Counted from the first letter of the stretch, positions 7,567 through 18,882 are shown. The stretch: DNA of 64,000 nucleotides from Lumbricus rubellus (GCA_945859605.1 OX243826.1:484416-548415), one strand, 5' to 3'. Program-made: numbers and translations. The notes: generated by a model not told the origin, from the sequence alone.

Positions 7567-10500
7567 TTATTCTTTATTTTGTTTAGTTTTCAGCGTGTAG
7601 TGCCCATAGGCTAGGGTGTGGATCCCGTCATCCATTATTTCTCTTTTGTCGTCGTCGGCAGACAGAGCTATTTTATTTACTTCTTCGGTGTAAATTTCAT
7701 GGCGGTAGGATCGAATGACGTTCATCGCTCTCGACTGTTGTCTTTTCGTAAACACGCAGTCTTTGTAATCTGCGTGAGTGATTGATTTCTTGACGACGTT
7801 CTTTTTCACACCTTTACATTTCTTGTAGTCTTCACCCGCCATTTTGTAAGAGTACAACTTGGATCGCAGACCGACAAATTCTTCAATCTGTTTTCCCGCG
7901 GCCTCGTCTTTGAACATACCAACCACTTTTTTATTTACACCCGTTTCTATGCCGGATGGGTGATCTCTCGGATAGTCTGAAGTATCGAACATACTTTGGA
8001 CGTCGCGGGAAATATCTTTGTAGAAGTCTTCCGTTTTAATTTCATACGCCAAAGAATCGGTATCGGTGAATAATAGCTTGGCCCTATCTCCGTACTTGGC
8101 CTTGATGTAATTATAATGAAAATCATACATGAGCGTCTTACTGACGTCTAATATGCACATCCCTAGATATATCGGCTTGTTGTAAAACAACTTGGTCTTT
8201 TTCATGTGAACGGCGATGAGGTTTTCATCGAAAATCGTTCGTCTGTCGTAATTAGTTTTCGCGACTAGCTTGATAGCTTCCTTCTCATCACTCACCAATC
8301 GTATGTCAACTCGATTCTCGATAGCTTCCATTGTTTTACCGAAAACGCTATTGTTCATCAGCTTGAAAAAGTCTTTCTCAAAATCGTTCGTAGCTTTCGT
8401 TCTCAGGTTGGTATTCAGATCGATATACTTTTTCAGCCAGGCACTTTCCACGAATTTTATTCCTCGATGTATTTTTACGATTTTCAATCCGAGACTTTCA
8501 TACAATTTTAAATTTTCGTAATGAACGACGTACTTTACTTTGTCATTCAAGTTTGGAATTAGTTTTGAGACATTCGATCCCGCAGGTTTTACACTCTCAG
8601 GAGCTAGAGGATAATCATTATGCAGGTCGTGCAATTCCTTTGGATATTCTAAATCGACTTCTAACACACATCCCGCGCCATCTCGTTCGGTAATGTTTCT
8701 CCAATCATTCAATTCGTCATCGTTCATCCATTCAAACCCATGAGTTGGTAACGGTTTGCTCATCGCCCATCCGTACAAGTTGTTCGCGTCCAAGTATGGA
8801 ATGAATACTGAATGCTGGGTGGGATTGAAAGCTTCCCCCATGTACTCGTTGTTCGCCTTCGCGTATCGATGTGAAATCGTGCTGACGCCTCCTCGTATTC
8901 CCTGCTTGATCATCAGCAACATATCGTAGTCACTCAACAACTCCAACTCTACACCAGTCGTCTTCAACGCCGCGTCCCAAGAAAGTCCAGGCGAAGTATA
9001 ATACCACGCAGGATCTAGGTTGTAGTTCTTCATACAGACGTCTCTAAAGTTTTCAAAGACATCCGCTAATAATAGAACATCCGATAAATTGTACAAGTCG
9101 TGATATTGGCGTAATGTTTTGCATTCAAATTTGTCCCATACCGTTTTCGCGTGCTCGTAATCTTTTTCGCTGATGCCTGAATCGTTTAGTTTTGAATAGA
9201 AGGCATGCTTCGATGGTAATTCGGTTTCGTTTAATCTTTCAACACCGTCGACGTAATCATATGGGTAAACGCCTTTTCTGAGTAAAAGATCCAACTTCTC
9301 ACCCTCAAAAAATTTCCCTAAATTCTTGCACTGATCTTTCTGAAGATTTTTCGATAACGCGTCGAGACTCGTCTGCATGAATCTAAAACTATCGATAAAA
9401 CGTAATTCGCGTTTGACTTCTCTCTCTTTTCCATCTGCGTCTACAAATTTATCGGCAAATTTATCTGCTGAATGAGATATACTTTTCTTCGTTACAGGGA
9501 ATGCATTTGATTTTCTCGCCGTGTTCACCCCGTAATTTCTTGATAAATAAATGGCTGTCATAACCGGTCAAATTGTGAAATATGACAGGGAAGAACTTGG
9601 GGACTTTGTATTTCAGATTACAAAGGTTGTGAGCGGCGCCTCTAAATTTTCCAGTCAAATGACAGTGATCTCGTACTCGATCCTCACGCAACTCTCCCCC
9701 GCAGATATGGCAGTTGACGGCCTCATCAAAACTTTTCTGTTCAGTTTTACCGAATATCATCTTCTTGGGGAATTTGAACTGGTTGTATATCCGTTTTACA
9801 TTTTCCTCGATAGAGTCTATGAATAACTGTGCAACATCATCGTCTTCGTTTTCAGCTGTAAATCGCACCGGCTCTTGGGAATAAACATCATCGTCGAAGC
9901 ATTTCATGTGATAACAAAACGAGCTGGGTGTATGTTTTTGATACTTGTTGGTGTAAGACGTGCTAGGAACGGGTTGACATGTACCGATAGGTTTGATGAA
10001 CGATTCAAAATCGGCAAAATACACAAACGGTACACGCATCTTCCGATAATAATGTGTAAAACTTAGCATAGTCCCAGGTTCTGGAAGTTCTATTCGTTGG
10101 GCGTCCTGCTGCGAACAGTACTCAGTATGTTTGTGAAGCGATTCTTTTCTACTGAACCCTATCAAGCATCTTTTGCAATAGTACATTGATGTAGTAGTAT
10201 TTTCTGTTTTCACCGCCATCAGTCTATTGAAATTCCTGATCCAACAATAATGCTTCTTTTCTCCATCAGAAATGAGTAATAGATCTACGCACCTATCATT
10301 CTCATGCTTTGATATATATAGTGGGAATACATTCACATCTTTCTCGTAACCAAAAACATTAACACTAATATTATTATTTCGCTCAAACTTACTCAGCACA
10401 TTAGCGTCCGCTGCTACTGGGAATTCAATACCAGACCAATTGAGTTCCTCAGACTGTCTAATTAATTCTTTCGTAATTCTCTCCGGGTGTTCTTCAACGG

Positions 10501-11431
10501 GGTTTACAGCTCTCGTTACACACCACTTGAAGCATTCTTCATCTTTGTTCTTCATATTAATAATAGCCTTTTTATTCGCTAAATAATCTGGAAGTGGAAT
10601 ATAAGAACTTCCTTTCAATGGTTTATATACCACTGTATCGATATCCAACTTCAAAACGGTTTTGAATCTCCAATTACTCCCCCGCATCTGAAAACTGGCC
10701 ATGCTCTCCTTAATTTTATCCGCTGCGTTGGTATATATTTCTCTCACATCGGTTGCTTCTAAAATAATATCACTCTTTGATTTGAAATTAGGCTCAGCCG
10801 TTACTACTTCGCCGGTTTTCATATCTACTTTCTCCATTACGCACATGAGATCGAGTTGAACTTTTACCCCGCGATTTTTCCCTAGCAACCTAACTACCTG
10901 CGGTCTTACAGCCTTGAGAAAAGTTGCAACATCGATCCCGCTGTCGCCATCGATCGTGTATCTTTTTGTAAACCCTTTGATAGCCGTCGCAGTCTCTCGA
11001 AGTTTGAACCTATGAATGGGCGGTTTTATTTGCGGAGGTAACCGACTAATCTCGCTAGTCAGCCAATCCGAAAAAACTATTTTATTTTTCCCCGGATGCA
11101 AAAATTTCCAAGTAGTAGTCAAGAATGCCGTAAGTTCCGCTTTTGCTAATCTCGAGTATCCTCTTTGTCCTCTCTTTTTTGCAATTTCTCGCAATTCTCG
11201 TACAGTGGCTGGAGTATGCGCCGGTGCTTTGTTGACCGGAGCCCGAGCGCCTAGTCGATCTCCCTGCAATATGAACGCTATGAGTTCCGCTTTTCGCAAA
11301 CTCGAGTATCCTCTTTGTCCTCTCTGTTTAGGAATTTGTCGTAATTCTTTCAGATTATACGATGAGTAGTCCATTTTATATTGGGATCTCTTGTCTTTAG
11401 GTCGAGCCGTATATTCCATTTTTTCAGTCAT
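7567..11431 (-). pseudogene. polB: Polinton family-B DNA polymerase, frameshifted
   Basis: This is protein-primed-type DNA polymerase B in two overlapping frames (11431-9461 and 9561-7567). The N-terminal part has two SAP-like repeats (ELRQIPKQRGQRGYSSLRKAEL type), then a C2H2-like finger (CKRCLIGF...HKHTEYC). The exonuclease part has ExoI (FADFES), an RDHCHLTGKFRG zinc region and ExoII (HNLTGYDSH). The polymerase part has motif A (LDANNLYGWAM), motif B (MNNSVFGKTME) and motif C (FTDTDSLAY). The frame breaks at ~9475, where an 11-base run replaces 13 bases of the other copy and duplicates nearby sequence, producing a stop after KYISFSR. The gene is otherwise intact. A likely start is the ATG at 11419 (MEYTARP). 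Confidence 0.9.
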
Positions 11432-11439
11432 TTTATATA

Positions 11440-11655
11440 CGCCAGAGAACTTTTTTTTTTTTTTTACTTTTTTTACTTTTTTACGCCGGACGTCTAATTA
11501 AAAAAGTAAGGCTATATTGGTCAAACTGCGCGGGCACTCAATTTTTTAGGCTGGTATTGGTCAAATGGACGAAACTGAAGGCTGTACTGGTCAGATTGGA
11601 CGAAAGTCAAGGCTATACTGGTCGAATGTCCGAGCTTGCTACAGTCTGTTCTACT
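11440..11655 (-). repeat. Terminal region of Polinton 1 with diverged ~31-bp tandem units
   Basis: After a T-rich run (11447-11490), the terminal part contains three to four variants of a ~31-bp unit, GGCTGTACTGGTCAAATTGG-like, also found at the ends of Polinton 2 (24100-24180). Terminal bases are ...TTCTACT. Unlike Polinton 2, there is no room for the 105-residue gene between the end and polB. Confidence 0.75.
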
Positions 11656-12045
11656 AACAGGCAATGGTGGTTTAAGATTCTAATGCTCATGCGTAATTGC
11701 CTAGCAGGCCAAGCTCCGATCTATCTTATGGAACTTTGTGTGCCTGTGCTATCCATTCCAGGCCGTAGATTCCTTCGCTCTGCAACGCATGGTGACCTGG
11801 TTGTTCCTAGGGCTCGATCTTCCACAGTGCTGCATAGAAGTTTTGCTATGGTCGGTCCGTCTTTCTGGAATAAGTTACCTATTAGTCTCCGTAATGAACT
11901 TCTTTGTCTTTCTTTGCCCCTTTTCCGCAAGCGTTTGAAAACCATTCTCTTTGATTATGGTTTGGTGTCAGGTCGGGAGCGCCTCTGAGGAGTTCTCTTG
12001 AAGTGGCGCTATATAAATGTTCGATTACAATTACAATTACAATTA
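11656..12045 (+). pseudogene. Non-LTR retrotransposon 3' end (ORF2 C-terminus) hosting Polinton 1
   Basis: From 11665 to 11988 the frame encodes a typical C-terminus of LINE ORF2 proteins of the CR1/Jockey kind: CLAGQAPIYLMELCVPV, then ATHGDLVVPRARSS, SFAMVGPSFWNKLP and FRKRLKTILFDYG. The ending GGCGCTATATAAATG followed by an (ATTACA)n tail (12012-12047) is typical of LINE 3' ends. The 5' part is cut by Polinton 1, so the element integrated into this remnant. Confidence 0.75.
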
Positions 12046-12194
12046 CAATTTGATGGCAACATTAGTGTTGGAACGAGAATTGAGGGGATTCAAGGAAAGA
12101 AAGGCGTTGTGCCTTGACCTGCGTTTGAAGAACGTCAGGTAGGAGATAGCAAGAGAATGAGTATAATGGCGAAAGAGCTGTAGGTAGTCTGTTT
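12046..12194. other. Intron sequence, no feature seen
   Basis: This is part of intron 3 of host gene copy 1, between the LINE tail and the SINE. Nothing recognisable is seen. Confidence 0.4.
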
Positions 12195-12410
12195 GTATGT
12201 ACGCTTGATGTAAAGCCCCTTCAGGCTCTCTCCTCAGAGGCGCTTCCGACTACAGAGCGGACACTGCATCGGAGTTTCACGCCGAAGCGCTGAGCAATAA
12301 TTATTGTGAGTGAAGGACTTGCTCAAAGTCCCTACGCGGTGACTTGAGGTGGATTCGGATCTGCAACCTTCCGGCTGCAAGGCAACTAACATACCCACTA
12401 CACCACACAA
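12195..12410 (-). mobile_element. tRNA-derived SINE
   Basis: This is a SINE in minus orientation. The tRNA-like head, with box A (GTGTAGTGGGTATGTTAGTT) and a box B like GGATCCGAATCC, sits at the high-coordinate end. The body contains the conserved words AGGACTTGCTCAA, GCTTCGGCGTGAAACTCCGA and TCGGAAGCGCCTCTGAG. The same family is at 13573, 21920 and 52492. Confidence 0.75.
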
Positions 12411-12454
12411 ATCTTACGAATGAGTTACTTAGACGACGACCGTTGTGTACTTGC

Positions 12455-13428
12455 AATGCACGTAAGTAGTGGGGTGTGGTGGTAGCTTGAATGGACGACA
12501 ACACACGCACTGCAGACCATAGCAGCTAAAGGCGGGCGCCTCATCCGTTACCATTATCGTCGTCGAATCTTCATCTACTTGTTTCGGCGTTACCATAATC
12601 GTCGTCGCATCGTCATCTACTTGTTTCGGCGTTACCAAGATCGTCTTCTCATTGTCCTTGTGCAATATTTCCAGATGGCTTTCTACAAACGCCAACCGAT
12701 ACACTCATTCATTCAGTATGGAGATTATAGCCCTCCTTGAGGCTACTACTCAGGAGCACTCCCGACACATCCTGGACTTATATATGGAGATGCATGCAGG
12801 AAATGGTGTCCAAAACAAAGGTCCGTGATGTTGAAGATCTTCGTAAGCGAATCATACAAGCTTGGAACGATTTTGACCAGAGAATTATACTCGGCGGTGC
12901 GTGAATGGCGCAAGCGACTTCGCGCATGCATAGAAGCTAAAGGCGGACAGTTTGAGTACAAACTGCAATTTGTTTTACATTGCCTGCTATTTAGCTATAA
13001 ATTTTCTGAATTTCATTGACACTGTTTGAATATTTATAAAATTATAACGATTTTTCCAAGGGCTTTCTTTTTTATGCCTCACGGTGTAGTTTCACTTGCC
13101 CGAAAACTCACTTTCTCCTTCACTTAAGTGACGCCCACTCACTGCCATTCAACCTCGCTCATCATTCTAACCTGCCACTCACGCTCTCACTCACTCACTC
13201 ACTCATTTCTAATTAAATAGTTTGCTCAATCCCAATCTCCTTCGTTTACTCATTTTTAACATTTACTCACTCACTCCCATCTTTCTCATTGAGCCGCTGT
13301 TTCCTCGTGTACTCACCTGACAAATCTAATGTGTCCAACTTCACAACAACGTCATGATTCAACGCATCAGACATTTCAAACAAGATGACTGCCACCAAAA
13401 CGCAAACAAACGCCTTTCCAATAACCAT
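12455..13428 (-). CDS. Host gene copy 1 (DUF4773-like secreted protein), exons 2-3
   Basis: These are the coding exons of the leftmost copy of the tandem gene family. Exon 2 (13428-13317, acceptor at 13450, donor TCAG^GTGAGT) codes for a start Met and hydrophobic signal peptide (GKAFVCVLVAVILFEM). Exon 3 (12682-12455) starts after TTTGTAG, contains a 23-residue tandem duplication (two (V)TPKQVDxDxTTIM units), and ends with FSCYGLQCVCC, the C..C.CC motif of the family. Its donor is GCAAGT, a GC-AG-type site. Both junctions are phase 1. Exons 4 and 5 are expected left of the window, beyond Polinton 1, so this copy has a very large intron 3 or is a relic. Exon lengths 112 (coding) and 228 keep the frame. 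Confidence 0.7.
12740..12965 (+). pseudogene. Tc1/mariner transposase C-terminal fossil
   Basis: A broken frame reads KVRDVEDLRKRIIQAWNDFDQ, then after a small shift REWRKRLRACIEAKGGQFEY. This is the standard C-terminal block of Tc1/mariner transposases (WRxRLxxCIxxxGGxFE). No inverted repeats are seen; it is an old fragment in intron 2 of host gene copy 1. Confidence 0.65.
12966..13316. repeat. Intron 2 of host gene copy 1 with CACTC-rich tract
   Basis: Bases ~13090-13310 are rich in short CTCACTCA words. Equivalent CACTC-rich tracts lie next to exon 2 of copies 2 (22250-22530) and 3 (58430-58500), so the tract is part of the duplicated unit. Bases 12966-13090 show nothing recognisable. Confidence 0.5.
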
Positions 13429-13572
13429 CTTTACGACATACAGTGTTTCCTACAAATTCAAACGCAGCCACATTCCTCAAAACTATATCCAGTCCGCACC
13501 AACAGCTAAAAGAGGAAGCTCAACAACGACAGAAGTTTGTAGGCCTATGTATGCTTGTTCATGTGCACTTGT

Positions 13573-13771
13573 TATAGCGCCCCCTCATGCTCACTACTCA
13601 GAGGCGCTCCCGACTACAGCGCGTACAGCGCCCGAAGCAAAGTTTCACGCCGAAGCGCTGAGCATTATTGCGAGTGAAGGACTTGCCTTTGAGGCGGCTT
13701 TAGGTGGATTCAAACCTGCAACCCTCCGGCTGCAAGGCAACAAAAACCACTACACCCCTAGTCCACCACGC
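13573..13771 (-). mobile_element. tRNA-derived SINE
   Basis: This is the same family as 12195-12410, in minus orientation. Conserved words are GCGCCTCTGAGTAGTGAGC, GCTTCGGCG and AAGTCCTTCACTCGCAA, and the head with a tRNA-like box B (GGTTTGAATCC) is near 13712. It lies in intron 1 of host gene copy 1. Confidence 0.72.
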
Positions 13772-14100
13772 CCTGACAGGAGTGGTACCATCTGACGCAC
13801 AAACCTGCCAGCTGACACACAACAGCATGATGATTATTAAAATTATCAATGTTATCATCATTATAAACATAATAATTTTTGTAATTGTGATAATAATTGT
13901 TATTGTTACTTTTATTGTGACGAAAAGTTTAGTTTGAATGGGTCAGCCGGGTTTCAGTCCCAGGCAGCCCCAACAATGTGCCCTGGTTGACAACAGTTTT
14001 AGTAATAGAAATACTAATAAAATCTCAATAATAATAGCAATGATGAAGAAGAAAAATGATGAAAATAACGATGATTGAAATAATCAGCAAATACTTTAAC
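13772..14100. other. AT-rich intron 1 of host gene copy 1
   Basis: Imperfect ATT/ATC repeats lie here (13830-14080), a decayed counterpart of the microsatellites found at the same place in copies 2 and 3. No gene is seen. Confidence 0.45.
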
Positions 14101-14520
14101 CGGTGAGTGTTTCAAAGCGAATTCTGCTGATCTGTTGTATCAGATGATTCCTCTTCGATCTGCTCGTGCTTCCGTCAAACGATCCACGGTACAATTGTAA
14201 TGGCAACTTCCTTGTATTCAACGTTGTATAAGAGATTTTATTGGATTCGTGATTGAATGAATTACCACGTTATCTCCACGTTCTTGTTCTTGAGTCCAAT
14301 ATAATAGGCATGCAGCATGTGAGCTACCTGTTAGGCCTATCGTGCTTATCAGGGCAAGAGCCTCTTTCAAATTCGGAGTACGCGAGACCGAACAATATAA
14401 TAGGTCCTATAATCTTATTGGATGAATGACAGACTACTGGGTATTCGGTAATATGAAGCAAAGTCAGATAAGGCAACGCTATCTGTTATTTAAGTCTCTG
14501 CTTTGTACTCGTCTACGCAC
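14101..14520 (-). promoter_or_regulatory. Conserved first (untranslated) exon and core promoter of host gene copy 1
   Basis: This block is repeated at 51077-51480 and 59301-59700, always upstream of the signal-peptide exon. On the minus strand a TATA-like CTTAAATAAC (14487-14495) is followed ~25 bases later by the conserved CGTTGCCTTATCTGAC region, the likely start of transcription. The exon would end at a conserved donor GTTAAAGT (14100). No long conserved reading frame is seen in it, so it is probably 5' UTR. Exon limits are inferred from conservation, not proven. Confidence 0.5.
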
Positions 14521-15260
14521 AGGGTTACACGTCTCCTGTAAAACACGATCGTATTTCTTGCGATGGCAGAAAGATCCGAGACCTGATATTGGTGTGCCAG
14601 GCAGGTTGAAAGAAATGAATCTTACGTGCACGACTAGATCTGAATCATATCAATGATAAAATCACAAAAGAACGAATTGAATTGAGAAACGAAGTGCAAA
14701 CTTTGGACCAGCGACCAAGAATACTTTAAAGATATCATAGCCCAGAGAGGCTGAGGTTTCATATGGGGATCTTCCACTAGGCCTAAGTTCTTCTGAGAAA
14801 TTATATTATTATGTGAGCATATCTGTATCATAAATCTGAAAGTTTGTCAATCTGTGGTCAGTCCAAAGAATGGCGCTAAAACGGCTAGCTTTCAGTGCAG
14901 TGCAGAGGGCCTGGAAGAGCAAAATGCATTTGGCCAAAAAGTAGAGGAAGAGAAGCCCCAGACATGAGCTTAATCCACAGAGAGGGGAAGGTCATTCCAA
15001 GCGGATGGGCATAAATTGCAATTATTGTGAGAGTGTTGGACGGGGAGGGGCGGAACGAGAGTGGATGGAAATGGAAGGGTGGGAAGAAAGAGGATAAAAA
15101 GAAGGGAAGGGGCGGATGATAGGTGGAACTGGACAGGAGTGGAATGCATGGAATGTGGGAAGAGGAAGGGAGTGGAGGGAAGCGGTTGGAAGGGGTGGAA
15201 AAAGAGAGTGGGGCAGGCTGGCTGGGGCAAAAACGAAATGTCAACGTGAATTTAAAGGCG
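14521..15260. other. Duplicated upstream region of host gene copy 1
   Basis: The region is similar to 59700-60470 upstream of copy 3, including AGGTTGAAAGAAATGAATCT, TTTCATATGGGGATCTTCCA and a long purine-rich stretch (GGAAGGG words, 15040-15230). It probably represents the promoter-distal part of the duplication unit. No coding capacity is recognised. Confidence 0.55.
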
Positions 15261-15545
15261 AGTACACGGTGCGGCCGACTTTTTGGGGGCGATATTTTCT
15301 GACGACATTTTTGAGTCATCGCCTGTTTTTCTTACCCTTTTGGGCTTATTATAGTAGGCCTATTACGTTCACGAAGGTGAAAAAACCTGTTTTTCCAGAT
15401 TTTCGACTAGGCCTACTTTCTGCTCGAAATTACATTACGCACCGTAGCCTACAAGTAGTTCTTACATCATATGCTAGTAAATGCATTATTTAATTTTTAC
15501 ATTATTTCGTTTCGGGGGTGTTCAAACACTCGAAACACCGCGTTA
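15261..15545. repeat. Interspersed repeat fragment (GTCATC / GGGTGTTCAAACAC family)
   Basis: The fragment shares the words TTCTGACGACATTTTTGAGTCATC and TTCGGGGGTGTTCAAACAC with 20960-21310. Related fragments lie at 55320, 60925 and 61435. The class is not identified. Confidence 0.45.
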
Positions 15546-16258
15546 GCTGCGCCTTGGTCAACACTGTGAGCTCTCCTAACATCAAGGGTTATTCTAAGAA
15601 ATTTTTAGAACTGCACAAAACGACCCTTTTAATCTTCCGGACCAAATGTTTAATCGTCGAAATCCCGTTAAAATATCACCATTTTGAAATTTTCCCGGAC
15701 CCCAAAAAACTGATGACCTTTTTTTAGTCCTTCGTTCACTATAACACTATGAGTTACTGAAAAAATCTTATTTTCAACTGCACAAATTTCTTTTCCAACT
15801 GCACACTTTGTGTCCAGCTGCACGTTAAAATAACCCCTGCCTAACATCCTCGTTGTTCATTAGGACAGAATGATGTCTCCTATCCAGTATTTAAACAGCG
15901 AAAAAGGAGTTCAACGCTGGCAATTAAATTGTTAGAAACTCCTATTAGATCTAGTATTGGCATAGGCGAGAACATTAATTTTTTTCGTCAACGCAATAAT
16001 TTACGCAAAGGCCTAAAATGTTGCGATATGAAAAAGATTAGGCCTAAAAGTTTGTCACTGCATTTATCGAAGCAAGAAAACGATAAATTAGCAGGCTTGA
16101 CTACCAGGACATCTAGTTAAGCTAGCATTAGCGATCGGTATAGTTACGTTGTAATAACACATTGCATCAATGCAGTTCCACTTTATTGCCAGAAATTAGT
16201 GAATAGGAGCATAAAGTCTCGGTGAAAAGAAGTTTTACACCTCAGCATGGCATAATCA
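15546..16258. other. Spacer between host gene copies 1 and 2, no gene seen
   Basis: Unique-looking AT-rich sequence with no supported reading frame. It lies between the promoter side of copy 1 and the 3' end of copy 2. Confidence 0.4.
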
Positions 16259-16341
16259 TTTATTATGCTAGAATGTTTTTCTTATAACTTTTTATTACAT
16301 GTACTGTCCAGTGCCCAAGCAGCGCGGTATAATTATTGTGG
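16259..16341 (-). other. 3' UTR of host gene copy 2 with poly(A) signals
   Basis: On the minus strand, AATAAA occurs at 16291-16296 and again at 16259-16264, 50-80 bases after the stop codon. This is consistent with the gene's 3' end. Confidence 0.5.
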
Positions 16342-16499
16342 TCAAAATGAAAACTCATTCTTGAAACATGCTGGCTCGAAAGGCATCTTCCCTCTGACGG
16401 TGAGATTTGCACATCCAGCAAACAATCCTTCGTCAGTGTGTAAGTTGTAAATCCCGACGCAAACATCCTCGTCGTCACAACTCAAATATGAATCTGAGG
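16342..16499 (-). CDS. Host gene copy 2, exon 5 (C-terminal DUF4773-like segment)
   Basis: The exon opens after the acceptor TTATGATTTCAG, in phase 1, and ends at TGA (16344-16342). It encodes about 51 residues with the family pattern VCVGIYNLHTDEGLFAGCANL and a last Cys in PACFKNE. This matches the C-terminal pattern I know for DUF4773 proteins (C.R.xD.xxxxx.xHxC...C). Homologous terminal exons are at 53367-53533 and 63130-63308. With exons 2-4 (22624-22531, 21798-21640, 18987-18883) it gives a predicted 171-residue secreted protein. Confidence 0.75.
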
Positions 16500-16690
16500 C
16501 TGAAATCATAAAATCATTGTGTAACGAAGCTACCACGACAAGTAGATCTAAGCTTAGTTCTGTGATTGCAACCGTCCCTTTAATTAATAATAGTAATTAA
16601 TAATAATTAATTCTCATCCCGCTCCATTCAGATAAATGAACAGGATAAATTCCTGCCTACTTTTTAATACCAGACACACTGCGCTTGAGC

Positions 16691-18276
16691 AATGTTATTC
16701 AAGTCAACTGAAACTGAAACTGAATTTGAGTTAACTGAAAAGTTCCATTTGAGTTAACTGAAACTAAAACTAAAACTGAAAAGTTCTGAAAACTGAAACT
16801 AAAACTAAACTGAAAAGTTCACAACTTAAACTAAAACTAAACTTGAAAGCTGAAAACTGAATTAATTTTTCTATGTGGCGCACAAACCAAATGAACTGAA
16901 TCAGATGTCAGAAAGCAAAATGTGCTAAGCAAACATCCGGTCTAACCCTTTTTCTATCTGCTTTCTCTATAGCGGTCAGCCTATTGTTAAATGCGGTCAA
17001 CCATAGATTGTCTGTGTCCCGCGACAAGATAGTGATGTGTATAATTAATTTGATTACAATGCGTCAGTTAAACAGTCTGACGTTGATTAGTTATTGTTAC
17101 GGATGGCGGGGCACTGACCACAGGGCCAGCAAAGTTAGTTAAAGGTGTATTTGAAGCATGGTCCGAGTAGGGGAAGAGTATGAATATTTGAACTTTAGCC
17201 TGTATAGAACATTGTACACAGGCCTACGGATCACATGTACCCGTCTATATACAAGTATACACACCTATGAGGAATCAACCACCCGCATGTAATTATGTTT
17301 AGAATCAGTTTGATGTTTGACACCTCGATTGACTTGTCTAGGTTATAGGACACAGGCTAGATACATCAAGCATGCTATCGATATCATTGTTTAGCCTATA
17401 GGCCTAGATAGGAAAAACGAAGATGGAAATAGACGTGTTTATGGGTTATTTGCTGATGGTGGCAATATTGGAACTTCACTGATCTTGGAACAAGGCGCAG
17501 AGTTTTATTACAATGTCATCTCCATTAATGGATCGGATACCACACACCTGGCGGATTACAGCATACAGGCAGACTAGTTTGACATTTAATTGGCCCATGC
17601 TGGTGCAGGCCAATTGGAAGGGCAGAAAATAGTATCACATGGGATAGACCATTCCCTTACCACAGACTCTGAACAATTTATTATGACTTCCTTATTGCAA
17701 CATAGTTTGGCGCAGAGTATGTGTACTTAGTAGCCGATTTAAAATACTTTTCCAAGCCAGGTATTTTATTCTTTTCCAAGCCAGGTGTTTTATTCTTGTA
17801 GCCTATTTTTTAATACGTTTGTAATAAAGAAGTTTGTTTTTACCTGTATTTTAAATACTTTGGTGATCAAGTATTTATACTTGCACTCAAAATATTTTGT
17901 AAAGTATTTTCCCCTCACTGGCCCTGTAGGCTACACAGAATTCAACAGTACGGACAGAATTAGTAAGCTTTATTTATGTTTCTGCACACGAGCATTGCAG
18001 TCAAAATAATGTTGAAAAATTTCAGTTTGTGGAGGTTTCAGTGCTCTTAAATTAAATCGGACTAGTGTGACTTTAAAAAAATGAATGTCATTCATAAAAA
18101 ATATTCAATCCTTCTTTGGAAGGTTTACAAAAACTTAATTGAAACTGAAAAGTTTTGAAAACTGAAACTGAAACTAAAACTGAAAAGATTTGAAAACTTA
18201 AACTAAAACTAAACTGAAAAGTTAAAACAAAACTAAAACTAAAACTTAAACTGAAAAGTAAATTGAAACTTAAATA
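16691..18276. mobile_element. 1.6-kb insertion flanked by 15-bp direct repeats
   Basis: The 15-mer ACACTGCGCTTGAGC occurs at 16676-16690 and again at 18277-18291, directly bounding this segment. Both ends carry tracts of GAAACTGAAACTAAAA (16705-16870 and 18135-18270). A 15-bp duplication fits target-primed retroposition, but no retrotransposon gene is recognised inside. It lies in intron 4 of host gene copy 2. Confidence 0.5.
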
Positions 18277-18291
18277 ACACTGCGCTTGAGC

Positions 18292-18882
18292 GGCACTAAG
18301 GACCTAATGCCCTTGATTAATACGTTTAATAATTATGATCTTCAGCAGATCTAATGGTCAAACTCTGAATGCTTCTATTTATTACTAGATAAATTAATTA
18401 CACTGTCGCTTGAAAAAGCCACACTCTGCGGCTATGCTTGAAACTGTCGGCAAACAACTCATTCACAATAATTATAATTATACAATCCTTAAGCTTGTTC
18501 CATGTACATATCCAGGTCAGTACAACTTGAATGTGATGCCTGCATTTCCAATTAACAGCATACATGTACATCGTATGTTTTTGAGCTTACCAACCCCCAT
18601 TGTGACCTTCGCTTAGATTCCTTTGGAGTGAATATCAATTAATTCCTTGTGTAGGTTACTATAGGAGAACGGCCAGCTTTAAACTATTAAACTATAATAC
18701 AGCATCATGTTTTATTGGAATCCAACTTCGCGCAAAATATTTAGCCTAGGTACTATAATGGAATGTTTACCCCTTAAACCTGCGTATGATAAATGTCGCC
18801 TCATCTGGATAGGTTTATTCTAAATACATGTACACCTGTATCCTTACCCCACCCCTTATTCAATGCACGTAAAAAGACTCAC
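18292..18882. other. Intron 4 remainder, host gene copy 2
   Basis: No coding sequence, repeat or RNA gene recognised. Confidence 0.4.

Larger units (their letters stand above)
1..11655 (-). mobile_element. Polinton/Maverick copy 1, left-truncated by the window edge
   Basis: This is a large self-synthesising, virus-like DNA transposon. It carries penton-like protein (partial), dUTPase-fold protein, major capsid protein, two fibres, adenain-like protease and DNA polymerase B, in the same order as Polinton 2 at 24071-45727 but in reverse orientation. The polB-side end is placed at 11655: the last 27 bases before it line up in length with the last 27 bases of Polinton 2 and end in the same TTCTACT/CTCTACT. 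The expected 6-bp target duplication would be AACAGG (11656-11661), but the other end, with ATPase, PLA2-like protein and integrase, lies left of the window. It appears to lie in intron 3 of host gene copy 1. Strand is given by polB. Confidence 0.93.

Noticed and set aside
11557..11988. A 143-residue plus-strand protein
   Set aside because: The first 33 residues come from the Polinton 1 terminus and the rest from a LINE remnant; the joined frame is a chance fusion.
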